A DNA stretch of 42,434 bases from Beijerinckiaceae bacterium (GTDB lineage: Bacteria > Pseudomonadota > Alphaproteobacteria > Rhizobiales > Beijerinckiaceae), in the NCBI GenBank assembly GCA_019753285.1, contig JAIELD010000040.1, positions 1 through 42,434 of the forward strand, in the 5' to 3' direction. The translations under genes were made by a program, and so were the position numbers. How positions within the stretch are numbered: position 1 is the stretch's first letter; each line of letters opens with the position of its first letter. Of this stretch, positions 1 to 8,789 are shown piece by piece. Below the pieces are notes generated by a model. The model was not told the DNA's origin, searched no databases, and saw only the letters and a list, made by a program, of their open reading frames with translations.

Positions 1-100
1 GATGCGTCAGATGGCCATCAAACGCCGCCGGACGCAACGATCGTCGAAGCAAACCCGCACCATGCCCCGCCCGCGGCCTTGGCTGTGCGCGTCGTGACCG

Positions 101-877
101 TCAGGGTGCCTTCATTCCGGTCTTTTCGATGGTCGCACGAGCGTCAGGCCCGGTCACGTAGCTGCGGAAGGCCTGCGCGGCTTCGCTCGTATCCTTCGGC
201 AACCCTGCAGTATAGGTCGTCACGCTCTGGATTTCCTTCGGCAACTCGCCGATCAGCACGACGCCCTTGACGGGCAGGATTTCGCTGATCTGGTGAATGG
301 CGATTTCCGCCTCGCCATTCGCCACGAGTTCGGCGACATAGCCGCCCGCCTTCAAGCGCAGCTTCGGCTTCAATGCCTCGGACAGGCCGAGCCTGTCCAA
401 TACGCCGGAGATATAAATGCCGCTCGTGCCGCCGGATGCGGGATCGACATAGGCGATGGTGGCGGCGGCGAGCATGGTGCGCTTGAAGGCCTCCACCGTG
501 CTGATGTCAGGCTTTGCTGCCCCTTCCTTCACGGCGACGCCGATCGAGGTGCTGGCGATGTCGGCTGCGGTGCCAGGCGCCAGCTTGCCTTTCGCGATGA
601 GCGCATCGATCACGCCCTTCGTCGCGATGGCGACGTCGAAACCTTCGCCGCCTTCGATCCGCTTCGCCACACCGCCGGCCGTATCGGTCTGGAGGGTGAC
701 GACATGCCCGGTCTTGATCTTGAAATCGGCAGCCAGCGACGTGATCAGCGACTTTGTCGCGCCGGTGGCAAGCACGCGAAGCTCGGCCGCACGCGCCAAC
801 GTTCCTCCGATCAGCAACGCTGCGAGGGTAGCTGCCGCCATTGCGGCGCGATTGAGCGATCTGGCGCGTATCGGCAT
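101..877 (-). CDS. ModA-like periplasmic substrate-binding protein (orphan)
   Basis: The 258-residue product begins with a Sec-type signal peptide (basic start, then a hydrophobic stretch ending near LARAAE at about residue 30). The mature part reads as a family-11/ModA type binding protein: LRVLATGATKS near the start, a central AYVDPASGGTSGIY segment, and EIAIHQISEI towards the end. Family knowledge: such proteins bind oxyanions such as molybdate, or other small ligands, for ABC import. No permease or ATPase lies next to it in the window, so transport is unproven and the ligand is unknown. It lies 91 bases downstream of the P450 gene on the same strand and could share its transcript. There is no convincing ribosome site before the ATG at 877. 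The 100 bases between its stop and the window edge show nothing I can call. Confidence 0.75.
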   Translation of the reverse strand: MPIRARSLNRAAMAAATLAALLIGGTLARAAELRVLATGATKSLITSLAADFKIKTGHVVTLQTDTAGGVAKRIEGGEGFDVAIATKGVIDALIAKGKLAPGTAADIASTSIGVAVKEGAAKPDISTVEAFKRTMLAAATIAYVDPASGGTSGIYISGVLDRLGLSEALKPKLRLKAGGYVAELVANGEAEIAIHQISEILPVKGVVLIGELPKEIQSVTTYTAGLPKDTSEAAQAFRSYVTGPDARATIEKTGMKAP

Positions 878-968
878 TGCTTTGCTTAATCCGTCAAAAG
901 AGGGGTGATGACGCGAACGTGCGGTAAATTACGCTCACGTCAAGCGCCAAAGCTTGGGGCAGCCGACA

Positions 969-2387
969 TCAGGTGAAATTCGACCTTTTGTAGAGCCGCA
1001 TCGGCATGCCGCCCGCCGGGCGCAGCGTTATGCGCTGCACCGCCCTCGGCGGGCTTTCTCCGGAAAACACGACACGCGCCGTCTTCACGAGCGTCGCCAG
1101 CACGATGACGGCCTCCATCAACGCGAATTGCGACGCGACGCAGATGCGGGGTCCCGCTCCGAAGGGGAGATAGGCATAGCGGTCGATGCTTTCGCGCCGT
1201 CCCGGCATAAAGCGGTGGGGCCGGAAGAAATCGGGCTCGTCCCACAGCAGCCGATGGCGATGCAGCACATAGGGCGGCATGTAGACATTGGCCCCGCCGG
1301 GAATGATGGTTCCGGCCGCGACATCGGGCTCCATCGCGGTCCGAGACAGGTTGGGCGCAGGCGGATAGAGCCGCATCGCTTCCTCGATGACGGCCCGGCT
1401 GAACGGAAGCCGCTCGAAGAGATCGCCAGCATCGAGCGACCCAAGGTCGATCCCGTCGACCTCTGCCTCCAGCTCCTCGCGGACTTCATCCGCCTGGCTC
1501 ACGAGATAGAGCGCCCAGGTCAGCGTGTTGGCCGTCGTTTCGTGCCCTGCCCCGATGAACGTCACGATATTGGCCGCGACCTCGGCATCCGTGAGTCCCT
1601 GCCCGCTCTCGGGATCGGCGGCCTGCAGCAGCGCGGAGAGGAGATCAGGCGGCGGTTGCCGCCCCTCCTCGATCGCCTTTCGGCGCGTATCGATGATCGA
1701 CGCGACGCTCGACTCGAAGAAGTCGATGGTGGATTGAGCGCGCAACCGACCGATGCGCGGCACCCAATCCGGCGCGCCGATGATGTCGAGCGGGTCGACC
1801 CTGCCCGTGGTTTCCAGAAACCGCGACATGGCATTGCCGAAACGGTCATTGCCGTTGTCGATGCCGTTGGAGAACAGCGTCGAGGACAGAACGTCGAAGG
1901 TCACGCGGGTCATGTCGAGTGCGGCGTCGATCGGATATCCGTCCGGCTTTCGCCGCCAGGCCGCAGCGAGCCGCTCGGCGGCGGCGCTCATCAGCGGCAG
2001 GAAGCCCGCGATGCGGCGCGGGGTGAACAGCGGCGCCACCGTCCGCCGCGTCTTGCGCCAGAGTTCGTCTTCGGCCGTCAGCAGGCTCTCGCCCTTGGCA
2101 CGCGTCGCGCCGAGAACCCGGCGCTGCAGATCGTCCTTGCGATAGTTGGCGACGTTTTCGACCATCACATGCCGGATGCCGGCCGGGTCCATGAGCACGA
2201 CGACATCGCCGAAGATGTTGCGCCGCGCCACCGCCTTTTCAGTAAAGTGAAACTTGTTCCAGACCTCGAGCGGGTTCCGGCTGACGACGTACAGCATCTC
2301 CAGCGAGGACATGATCTTGTCGCGCGGCTTGGGTGCCGGCGGACGCCAACTGGATGATGAATGGCCTGCTGTTGCGGCAATCGACAT
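969..2387 (-). CDS. cytochrome P450
   Basis: The 472-residue product has the P450 landmarks in order: the I-helix oxygen-binding motif GAGHETT at about 279-285, the ExxR pair at E336/R339 (EEAMRLYPP), and the haem loop FGAGPRICVA at 409-418 with the axial thiolate Cys416. The residue two after the cysteine is Ala rather than the common Gly, a tolerated variant. The frame stays open upstream, but the start at 2387 has a good GGAGAG site at 2396-2401, which decides it and leaves a divergent promoter region before fumC. There is no signal peptide, so the protein is cytosolic or peripheral. No ferredoxin or reductase gene is adjacent, so electrons must come from elsewhere. The substrate cannot be told; long-chain or hydrophobic substrates are usual for this E-R-L-Y-P-P type, which is inference. 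Confidence 0.93.
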   Translation of the reverse strand: MSIAATAGHSSSSWRPPAPKPRDKIMSSLEMLYVVSRNPLEVWNKFHFTEKAVARRNIFGDVVVLMDPAGIRHVMVENVANYRKDDLQRRVLGATRAKGESLLTAEDELWRKTRRTVAPLFTPRRIAGFLPLMSAAAERLAAAWRRKPDGYPIDAALDMTRVTFDVLSSTLFSNGIDNGNDRFGNAMSRFLETTGRVDPLDIIGAPDWVPRIGRLRAQSTIDFFESSVASIIDTRRKAIEEGRQPPPDLLSALLQAADPESGQGLTDAEVAANIVTFIGAGHETTANTLTWALYLVSQADEVREELEAEVDGIDLGSLDAGDLFERLPFSRAVIEEAMRLYPPAPNLSRTAMEPDVAAGTIIPGGANVYMPPYVLHRHRLLWDEPDFFRPHRFMPGRRESIDRYAYLPFGAGPRICVASQFALMEAVIVLATLVKTARVVFSGESPPRAVQRITLRPAGGMPMRLYKRSNFT

Positions 2388-2476
2388 TTGATCGGCTCTC
2401 CGGATTGCGAGCGTCCTGCCGAAGCAGTAAGACCCTTTCAACCAGAACGATAGCTTGAAAAAGAGGCGCAGTTGCG
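2388..2476. promoter_or_regulatory. divergent promoter region, P450 / fumC
   Basis: Eighty-nine bases separate the starts of the P450 gene (minus) and fumC (plus), so both promoters must lie here or extend into the coding ends. The P450 ribosome site is at 2396-2401. A possible fumC site is AGAGG about 11 bases before its ATG. No clear operator palindrome was seen. Confidence 0.5.
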
Positions 2477-3868
2477 ATGACGAATACCCGCACCGAAACC
2501 GATACGTTCGGCCCGATCGAAGTCGACGCGACGCGGTACTGGGGCGCACAGTCGCAACGCTCGCTCGGCAACTTCAAGATAGGCTGGGAAAAGCAGCCGA
2601 AGCCGGTTGTCCGCGCGCTCGGCATCGTGAAGCGGGCCGCTGCCGAAACCAACATGCAGCTTGGCCGGCTCGACAGAACGATCGGCGAGACCATCGTCAA
2701 GGCGGCCCAGGAGGTGATCGACGGCAAGCTCGACGAGCATTTCCCGCTGGTCGTCTGGCAGACGGGCTCCGGCACGCAGTCCAACATGAACGCCAACGAA
2801 GTGATCTCCAATCGGGCGATCGAGATGATGGGCGGGGTCCTGGGCTCGAAGAAGCCGGTCCACCCTAACGACCACGTCAACATGAGCCAGTCGTCGAACG
2901 ACACCTATCCGACCGCGATGCATGTCGCTGCGGCCGAGCAGGTCGTCCACGATCTGATCCCGGCACTGAAACACCTCCACGCCGCGCTCGACGCGAAAGC
3001 CAAGGCATTCGCGTCCATCATTAAGATCGGCCGCACGCACACGCAGGACGCGACGCCGCTGACGCTCGGCCAGGAATTCTCCGGCTACGCCAAGCAGGTC
3101 GAGAACGGCATTCGCCGTATCGAGCAGACGCTGCCGGCCTTGATGGAGCTCGCGCAGGGCGGCACGGCCGTCGGCACCGGCCTCAACGCGCCGATCGGCT
3201 TCGCCGAAGGCGTGGCGGAGCGCATCGCCGCCATTACCGGCCTGCCTTTCACGACGGCACCGAACAAGTTCGAGGCGCTCGCCGCGCATGACGCGATGCT
3301 CTTCACGCACGGCGCCATCAACACGGTCGCTGCATCGCTGTTCAAGATCGCCAACGACATCCGCTTCCTTGGCTCCGGACCTCGGTCGGGCCTTGGCGAA
3401 TTGTCGCTGCCGGAAAACGAGCCCGGCTCCTCCATCATGCCGGGCAAGGTGAACCCGACGCAGTGCGAGGCGCTCACCATGGTCTGCGCGCACATCTTCG
3501 GCAACAACGCCGCGCTCAGCTTCGCCGGCAGTCAGGGCCATTTCGAACTCAACGTGTTCAATCCTGTGATGGCCTACAACTTCCTCCAATCCGTGCGCCT
3601 GATGGCGGACAGCGCCGTTTCCTTCACCGATCACTGCGTCGTCGGCATCGAGGCGCGCGAGGACAACATCAAGGCGGCGCTCGACCGCTCCTTGATGCTC
3701 GTGACGGCTCTCGCGCCGAAGATCGGCTATGACAACGCCGCCAAGATCGCCAAGACGGCGCATAAGAACGGCACCACGCTTCGGCAGGAGGCCGTTGGCG
3801 GCGGCTATGTCACCGATGCGGAGTTCGACGCCGTCGTGCGGCCGGAAAAGATGATCGGGCCGGAGTGA
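2477..3868 (+). CDS. fumC: class II fumarate hydratase
   Basis: This 463-residue enzyme interconverts fumarate and L-malate in the TCA cycle, in the cytosol, without an iron-sulfur cluster. It has the superfamily signature [11 protein letters not shown] at 317-327 with the flexible-loop Ser318, and the catalytic His188 in [13 protein letters not shown]. These numbers coincide with those of E. coli Fum[11 protein letters not shown] near the N terminus is the usual substrate-site segment, and the length is normal. The stop is 7 bases before the DUF4169 gene, and these with the ribbon-helix-helix gene form a three-gene unit that recurs in Hyphomicrobiales. Confidence 0.97.
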   Translation: MTNTRTETDTFGPIEVDATRYWGAQSQRSLGNFKIGWEKQPKPVVRALGIVKRAAAETNMQLGRLDRTIGETIVKAAQEVIDGKLDEHFPLVVWQTGSGTQSNMNANEVISNRAIEMMGGVLGSKKPVHPNDHVNMSQSSNDTYPTAMHVAAAEQVVHDLIPALKHLHAALDAKAKAFASIIKIGRTHTQDATPLTLGQEFSGYAKQVENGIRRIEQTLPALMELAQGGTAVGTGLNAPIGFAEGVAERIAAITGLPFTTAPNKFEALAAHDAMLFTHGAINTVAASLFKIANDIRFLGSGPRSGLGELSLPENEPGSSIMPGKVNPTQCEALTMVCAHIFGNNAALSFAGSQGHFELNVFNPVMAYNFLQSVRLMADSAVSFTDHCVVGIEAREDNIKAALDRSLMLVTALAPKIGYDNAAKIAKTAHKNGTTLRQEAVGGGYVTDAEFDAVVRPEKMIGPE

Positions 3869-3875
3869 GGCAGCC

Positions 3876-4070
3876 ATGACCGCCGAAATCGTCAATCTCC
3901 GCAAGGCCCGCAAGGCGGCGGCACGCAAATCGGACGAGCGGGCAGCCGAGGCGAACCGCGTCACGTTCGGCGAGCGAAAGGCCGACAAGACCGTCCGCAA
4001 GCTCGAGACAAAGCGGGCTGAAGCGAGGCACGAGGCCGGGAAACTCGATCCTCCCGCCGACCAGCCGTGA
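3876..4070 (+). CDS. DUF4169 family small basic protein
   Basis: The 64-residue, highly charged peptide starts MTAEIVNLRKARKAAARK and is rich in Lys, Arg, Glu and Ala, probably one long helix or coiled coil. It matches the DUF4169 pattern of E-I-V-N-L-R-x-A-R-K, followed by an ANR-FG-K segment. Its function is unknown. The start has GAGG about five bases upstream, and the stop overlaps the GTG start of the next gene as GTGA, so translation of the two is probably coupled. Its fixed place after fumC is a family observation, not evidence for a role in fumarase activity. Confidence 0.85.
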   Translation: MTAEIVNLRKARKAAARKSDERAAEANRVTFGERKADKTVRKLETKRAEARHEAGKLDPPADQP

Positions 4071-4327
4071 CCGGGACGCTTCACGGCGGCATTCGCAAGC
4101 ACTCGCTGTCGATCCAGGGGCACCGCACCAGCATCTCGCTCGAAGAGGAGTTCTGGACCGCTTTGAAATCGATCGCGGATCGTCGCGCGATCAGCCTCGC
4201 CGCTCTCGTCGCGGAGATCGACCGCGAGCGCAGTCGCGTCAATCTATCCTCGGCACTGCGCGTCTTCGTACTGCGCGATCTGCAAAGAGCGATCGATCGC
4301 CAGCCCGCCGTCAGCGCGCAGGCGTGA
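4067..4327 (+). CDS. ribbon-helix-helix (RHH_4) domain protein
   Basis: The 86-residue product starts at GTG inside the stop of the DUF4169 gene. The core KHSLSIQGHRTSISLEEEFW, followed by LAALVAEIDRERSR and SSALRVFVLRDLQ, is the RHH_4 pattern: one short strand, then two helices that would dimerise and place the strand in the DNA major groove. It is probably a small DNA-binding protein; its target is unknown. The final 17 bases overlap the tail of the convergent GvpL/F-like gene. Confidence 0.85.
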   Translation: MTGTLHGGIRKHSLSIQGHRTSISLEEEFWTALKSIADRRAISLAALVAEIDRERSRVNLSSALRVFVLRDLQRAIDRQPAVSAQA

Positions 4328-4967
4328 TCGACGCAAAACCGCCAAGCTCGCTGAAATGATAGGGCGGCCAGGGCCCGCTCACCTTGGCTGCGTGATCGGC
4401 GGAGAATTGGCGCAGGCTGCGCTCCAGCCTGTCCGCGATGGTGAAGGCCGCGACGGACGGCGCGAGCAGAGCCATGGTCAGCCTGGGACTCGCCTCCGCG
4501 CTGATAAAGGCGCGGCTTTGACTGTCCTTCAAGCCCGCCTCGACCCTGATCGCCTGCGCGATCGCCTCCAGCCGTTCGATTGCCTTCGAGGTCGGCGTAA
4601 CGCGAACATCCTCACCCGCTCCGACCTCGACCGAAATCTCGACATAGCCATCCACAGCCGCGAGCGCATCGCGCAGGCGGTCCGCATGACGCTCGAGCAG
4701 CAGGAGAAAATGATCGCCATGGGCGGCGACGAGACCGAACCGGGAGGGCAGGAAGGGGCCGCGACGGCAGCACGCGGCGACCAGATCATGATGAATGCGG
4801 CGGGCGTCGGCAGCATCCGGCGGGTCACGCCACACGGCGGCCAGCCCACCAAAACGGGTCAGCCCAACGTTGGACATCACGCCGAGATCGGCCATCCGGC
4901 CGACGCCGATAAACAGCGCGCCGCTCGCCTGAGGCTCAGCGTCCGAAGATCCGCCAGGATTGACCAT
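4311..4967 (-). CDS. GvpL/GvpF-like protein (orphan)
   Basis: The 218-residue product resembles the gas-vesicle GvpL/GvpF family. It has a central segment LPSRFGLVAAHGDHFLLLLE, then a variable-length region with GYVEISVEV, and near the C terminus SGPWPPYHFSELG, which is the family hallmark (GPWPPYxF). In gas-vesicle makers these are accessory assembly proteins. No GvpA shell gene or other gvp gene occurs in the window, so a role in flotation is not supported here. The ATG at 4967 is preferred over a TTG one codon upstream; GAGG lies upstream of it. It converges with and overlaps the RHH gene by 17 bases. Confidence 0.7.
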   Translation of the reverse strand: MVNPGGSSDAEPQASGALFIGVGRMADLGVMSNVGLTRFGGLAAVWRDPPDAADARRIHHDLVAACCRRGPFLPSRFGLVAAHGDHFLLLLERHADRLRDALAAVDGYVEISVEVGAGEDVRVTPTSKAIERLEAIAQAIRVEAGLKDSQSRAFISAEASPRLTMALLAPSVAAFTIADRLERSLRQFSADHAAKVSGPWPPYHFSELGGFASITPAR

Positions 4968-5046
4968 CAAGCCGCCTCAAGCTCCGGAAGAGCCCCAAAA
5001 ATGGCAAAACTTAAAGGGAGATTAACGGCCGTTGGTTAAGGATGCG

Positions 5047-6144
5047 TTAAGGCAGCCAGCTTCGCTCCAACACGCGAAGCCAGTTCTCGCTGCAGAGCTT
5101 GCGGATGAGCGCCGCGTCGAAGCCATGTCCGCGCATCGCGTCCACCAGCTTGGGCAGCCCGGAAACCGTGCCGATCTCGTTGGGAATGAGCGCGCCGTCA
5201 AAATCCGAGCCAAGCCCGACATGATCCTCGCCGAGATGCGAAATGAGATGGTCGAGATGCCGGATCAGGGTTTCGATCGGGGTATTCGCATCCTTGCGTC
5301 CATCAGCGCGCAGGAAGCTCACCGCGTAGTTGACGCCAACCATGCCCTTGCTCTCGCGGATCGCCGCGAGTTGCTTGTCGGTCAGATTGCGCGAATGCGC
5401 GCACAGGACATGGGCGTTGGAATGGGTCGCCACCAAGGGCGCATCGCTCGTTCGCGCGACATCCCAGAAGCCTTTTTCATTGAGATGCGACAGATCGAGC
5501 ATGATCTTGAGACGGTTGCAGGCTTTGACAAGCGCGAAGCCGGCATCGGTGAGGCCGGCGCCGATGTCCGGGCTGCTCGGATATTTGAAAGGCACGCCGG
5601 TCGCGAAGATGTTGGGGCGGCTCCAGACCGGGCCGATCGAACGCAAGCCGGCCTGATGCAGCACATCGAGCATATGGAAATCCGGATCGATCGCTTCCGC
5701 GCCTTCGATGTGAAGGATGGCCGCCACCGCGCCAATCGCCATGCAGTGACGAATGTCGGCGACCGTGCGGCACACCTTGAACCGCCCTTCGGACCGCGCC
5801 TCGATCCGCAATAGCAGGGACGCCATGGCGAGGGTCGCGGATTGCGCCGTTGCGAAGCTGCACGGCGGCGGCTGCTCGACGTCCGTGATCGACCCGACGA
5901 AATCGCTGGCGGCCTTCGCCCTGTCGGCAGGCTCGTCCGAGGGCACGAATATCGCGAAGAAGCCGCCGGCGAAGCCCGCAGAGAGGCAGCGCGGCAGGTC
6001 CATGTGCCCGACGTTCTCGCCTTTGAGGAACGACTCGACCGGATCGGGACCCGAATGACGAAAAAGCCGCAGCAATACGTCGTTATGCCCATCGAACACC
6101 GGCACGAGGTCGTTTGATTGAGTGACGGGAGAAGCGCTGTTCAT
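5047..6144 (-). CDS. membrane-dipeptidase family peptidase (M19)
   Basis: This 365-residue enzyme belongs to the M19 zinc dipeptidases, which split dipeptides, often with relaxed stereochemistry at the second residue. Visible metal-site and fold motifs are DGHND at 18-22, HIEGAEAI in the middle (bridging Glu), LDLSHLNEKGFWDV, the THSNAH...H-S-R-N-L-T-D block, and GSDFDG near the C terminus. There is no signal peptide, so it acts in the cytosol. It is the last gene of a minus-strand block with a proline-racemase-family enzyme, DUF1684, two permeases and a binding protein, which fits hydrolysis of imported or modified dipeptides. No good ribosome site precedes the ATG at 6144. Confidence 0.92.
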   Translation of the reverse strand: MNSASPVTQSNDLVPVFDGHNDVLLRLFRHSGPDPVESFLKGENVGHMDLPRCLSAGFAGGFFAIFVPSDEPADRAKAASDFVGSITDVEQPPPCSFATAQSATLAMASLLLRIEARSEGRFKVCRTVADIRHCMAIGAVAAILHIEGAEAIDPDFHMLDVLHQAGLRSIGPVWSRPNIFATGVPFKYPSSPDIGAGLTDAGFALVKACNRLKIMLDLSHLNEKGFWDVARTSDAPLVATHSNAHVLCAHSRNLTDKQLAAIRESKGMVGVNYAVSFLRADGRKDANTPIETLIRHLDHLISHLGEDHVGLGSDFDGALIPNEIGTVSGLPKLVDAMRGHGFDAALIRKLCSENWLRVLERSWLP

Positions 6145-6216
6145 GGGCAGGATTGACCGCAGAAGAGTTGGTGGACGTACAAAAGACGGTATTCTCTACG
6201 CCATAGTCCGATTGCG

Positions 6217-7272
6217 TCACGAGACGCCAGACAAATCCGCGCGGCCCGGCATCGGCCACGTATCGGAAAGCCTGTATCCTTCGGGCCAGGGATCGCTCGG
6301 ATCGAGCATGTGTTGATGGGTGCCGGTGATCCAGGCGCTGCCGGTGACGATCGGCACGATGCCGGATTCGCCGCCCGCCATGGTCTCGGCCGCGATGCGG
6401 CAGGTGAACTCGGAGCCGATGATCGAGCGGGCGCGGTAGATGTCGCCCACCTTCATCAGGCCGCGGCGATGCATCAGCGCCATGCGGGCCGAGCAGCCGG
6501 TTCCTGTGGGCGAGCGATCGATCTTGCCCGGCCTGATCGCGACGGCGTTGGTGGCCGTGAGCACGCCATCCTCGATCGTCGCGGGGTTGGCGATCTGGCA
6601 AAACGAGACATGCGTCCAGTGAGGCACGGCCGGGTGAGAAAAGCCGAGTTGCTCATTGGCGGCGGCGGTGATCTTCATGCCTGTTTCTGCAAGCTCCCGC
6701 GCCTCGTCCGGGGTCAGCGCAAAGCCGAGCGAGGGCGCATCGACGACGACGAAGCTGTCGCCGCCATAGGCGAGGTCCACGCTCAAGGTGCCCAGTCCCT
6801 CGACTTCCAGCGGAGCGTCGAGCCTGACGGCGAACGAAGGAACGTTCCGCACCGAGATGCGCTCCGCCTTGCCGTTCCGGCAGTCCGCGACGATCTCGAC
6901 GAGGCCGCCCGGCGCTTCGAGCACCAGCCGCGTTTCGGGCTCGTGCATCTCCACGATGCCGGTCTCGAGGAGCACCGTTGCGACGCAGATCGCGTTGGAA
7001 CCCGACATGGGCGGCGTATCGGCCGGCTCCATGATGATAATGCCTATCCGCGCATCGGGATGTTTTGCCGGCACCAGCAGATTGATATGCCGAAAAACAC
7101 CACCGCGCGGTTCGTTGAGCATGAAATTGCGCAGAACCTGATCGCGCTCGATGAAGCGCGACTGCTCCCAGACCGTCTCGCCAGGCGGCGGCGCAACGCC
7201 GCCGACGATCACGTCTCCGACCTCCCCGGCCGCATGGCAGCTTACGACATGGATGATTTTGGATGACTGCAT
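6217..7272 (-). CDS. proline racemase family enzyme, Ser/Thr type (probable hydroxyproline dehydratase-like)
   Basis: The 351-residue product aligns by motif with proline racemase, 4-hydroxyproline epimerase and trans-3-hydroxy-L-proline dehydratase. The two catalytic positions, usually Cys in MCGHG and DRSPCGTG, are Ser90 (MSGSNAIC) and Thr256 ([12 protein letters not shown]). Epimerases need two acid/base thiols, or Ser plus Cys. The dehydratase has Thr at the second position. The enzyme is therefore unlikely to racemise, and a dehydratase or unknown reaction on a cyclic amino acid is more likely. This is inference; the substrate is not proven. The ATG at 7272 is chosen over a TTG at 7284. 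It stands between DUF1684 and the dipeptidase in an amino-acid uptake block. Confidence 0.85.
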   Translation of the reverse strand: MQSSKIIHVVSCHAAGEVGDVIVGGVAPPPGETVWEQSRFIERDQVLRNFMLNEPRGGVFRHINLLVPAKHPDARIGIIIMEPADTPPMSGSNAICVATVLLETGIVEMHEPETRLVLEAPGGLVEIVADCRNGKAERISVRNVPSFAVRLDAPLEVEGLGTLSVDLAYGGDSFVVVDAPSLGFALTPDEARELAETGMKITAAANEQLGFSHPAVPHWTHVSFCQIANPATIEDGVLTATNAVAIRPGKIDRSPTGTGCSARMALMHRRGLMKVGDIYRARSIIGSEFTCRIAAETMAGGESGIVPIVTGSAWITGTHQHMLDPSDPWPEGYRLSDTWPMPGRADLSGVS

Positions 7273-7323
7273 GAAGGAACGCAAAGCCGCGCTGATGGAA
7301 CAGGTTGTATGGGAGCGCAGCCT

Positions 7324-7983
7324 TCAGCGGATGGCAAGCTCTTCAGCCTCGCCGGCCAGCCGTTCGGCGCTCGGATCGAAGCGCATCTCGCCGGCTTCGA
7401 TCCGCACCGCAAGCCGGTTTGCGGATGGCGAGAGCGGGCAGTTCCATTGCGGATCGTAATGGCAGGACGGGTTGTAGGCGAAGTTGAAGTCGATGATCAG
7501 CTCGTCCTTCGTGGTCGATCCAAGATCCGCGCCCTTGGCGGTATCGAGAACGTAGCGGCCGCCGCCATAGGTCGCATACGCCCCAGTTGGATCCTGGAAC
7601 GGGAGGAACAGGCCGCCGCTATACTCGTTGAGCCAATAGACCTCGAGCGTTCCGACCGGCAGGGAGACGGTGCCGATCCGGAAAAAATCGCGAGCGGCTC
7701 CTGTGCTGGTGCCGATGCTTTCCGGCGACGAGCGGGACGAGCGGTCCAGCGGCGCGCGAAAGCGCAGCGCCGGGTCGTACCGGAAATAGGACAGGCCCTG
7801 GAATATCGAAACAACGTCCCGCGACAGCGCTGTCTGAGGATGGGTCGCAAAAAGCTGATCGCGCCTCTGCCGCCAGTAGAGCCAGGCTTTCGCCGGATCG
7901 GCCTCGGCGATTTCGCGCAGGATGCGGTACATTTCCAGCGTCTGGCGGCGATAGTCGAGAAGATCGAGGTAATTCGTTTCCAT
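7324..7983 (-). CDS. DUF1684 family protein
   Basis: The 219-residue product fits DUF1684: an N-terminal YWRQRRDQLFATHPQTAL segment, GLSYFRYDPALRF, then FLPFQDPTGAYATYGGGRY, the hallmark IDFNFAYNPSCHYDPQWNCP, and a C-terminal AVRIEAGEM. The family has no settled biochemical role. There is no signal peptide or membrane segment. It lies 74 bases after the second permease gene and 51 bases before the racemase-family gene, so it is likely part of the same uptake and catabolism operon. Confidence 0.88.
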   Translation of the reverse strand: METNYLDLLDYRRQTLEMYRILREIAEADPAKAWLYWRQRRDQLFATHPQTALSRDVVSIFQGLSYFRYDPALRFRAPLDRSSRSSPESIGTSTGAARDFFRIGTVSLPVGTLEVYWLNEYSGGLFLPFQDPTGAYATYGGGRYVLDTAKGADLGSTTKDELIIDFNFAYNPSCHYDPQWNCPLSPSANRLAVRIEAGEMRFDPSAERLAGEAEELAIR

Positions 7984-8057
7984 TCAGTGAGGCCCGCATT
8001 CGGCATTGGCGAGCATGCCTCTCGCCACCCGTCGACGGGTCGAGGGGATCGCCCGGC

Positions 8058-8789
8058 TCATCGCAGCGTATGCCGCATCAGCCGCGTCTCCATCAACCCC
8101 CAGAGCCTTCGGATTGTTTCGACCATAAGCAGATAAAGGATCGCCGCATAAAGATAGACCGACAGATCAAAGGTTCGCGCGAAGATGAACCGAGTCTGCC
8201 CCATGAGATCATAGAGCGTCGCGAGCGAGGCGATCGAGCTGGCCTTGATCATGATGATGAGCTCGTTGCCAAGCGGCCGCAACGCGATGAGCAGCGCCTG
8301 CGGCCAGATGATGGTCTGCAGGATGCGGAACTGATGCAGCCCGAGCGCCTTGGCGGCCTCCGTCTGGCCGCGTGGCACGGCCTGCATCGCGCCCCGCAAT
8401 GCCTCGGCCTGGTAGGCCGCCGTGTTCAGCGTGAAGGTGATGACGACCCAGATGTAGGCATCGCGAAAATAAGCCCAGAGGCCGATGTCCTCGAGTGTCG
8501 CTCGCCATGCGGGCAGGAACAGCCCGATGCCATAATAGACGAGAAACAACTGGCAGAGCAGCGGCGTGCCGCGAAAGAAGGTGGTGTAGCAATAGGCGAG
8601 GCCCGACAGGAGCCAGGATTTCGAGAGCCGCGCATGGGCGATCAGCATCCCCAGCACGAAGCCGAACAGAACCGACACCGCGACGAGCTGTAGCGTCAGG
8701 CCAAGGCCCTGCAGGATGCGGTAGCCGTACCGATCGAGGATGTCGAGGTTGAGGAACAGGCCAGCAATGTCGCGAAGGCTGTCCATCAT
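8058..8789 (-). CDS. polar amino-acid ABC transporter permease (HisM/ArtM type)
   Basis: The 243-residue inner-membrane protein has about five hydrophobic segments and the cytoplasmic EAA loop QTEAAKALGLHQFRILQTII that docks the ATPase. TTFFRGTPLLCQLFLVYYG is typical of the His/Glu/Gln/Arg permease family. The start codon overlaps the stop of the preceding permease as ATGA, so the two are translated together and probably form a heterodimer. No ATP-binding gene is present in this block. Confidence 0.93.
   Translation of the reverse strand: MMDSLRDIAGLFLNLDILDRYGYRILQGLGLTLQLVAVSVLFGFVLGMLIAHARLSKSWLLSGLAYCYTTFFRGTPLLCQLFLVYYGIGLFLPAWRATLEDIGLWAYFRDAYIWVVITFTLNTAAYQAEALRGAMQAVPRGQTEAAKALGLHQFRILQTIIWPQALLIALRPLGNELIIMIKASSIASLATLYDLMGQTRFIFARTFDLSVYLYAAILYLLMVETIRRLWGLMETRLMRHTLR

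Noticed and set aside
954..2357. Long open frame on the plus strand opposite the P450 gene
   Set aside because: It is the antisense shadow of a GC-rich gene, with Arg- and His-rich sequence, no motif and no ribosome site.
2438..4123. 561-codon open frame on the minus strand opposite fumC
   Set aside because: The composition is shadow-like (many Arg, Asp, Val), it covers a certain enzyme on the other strand, and it has no domain.
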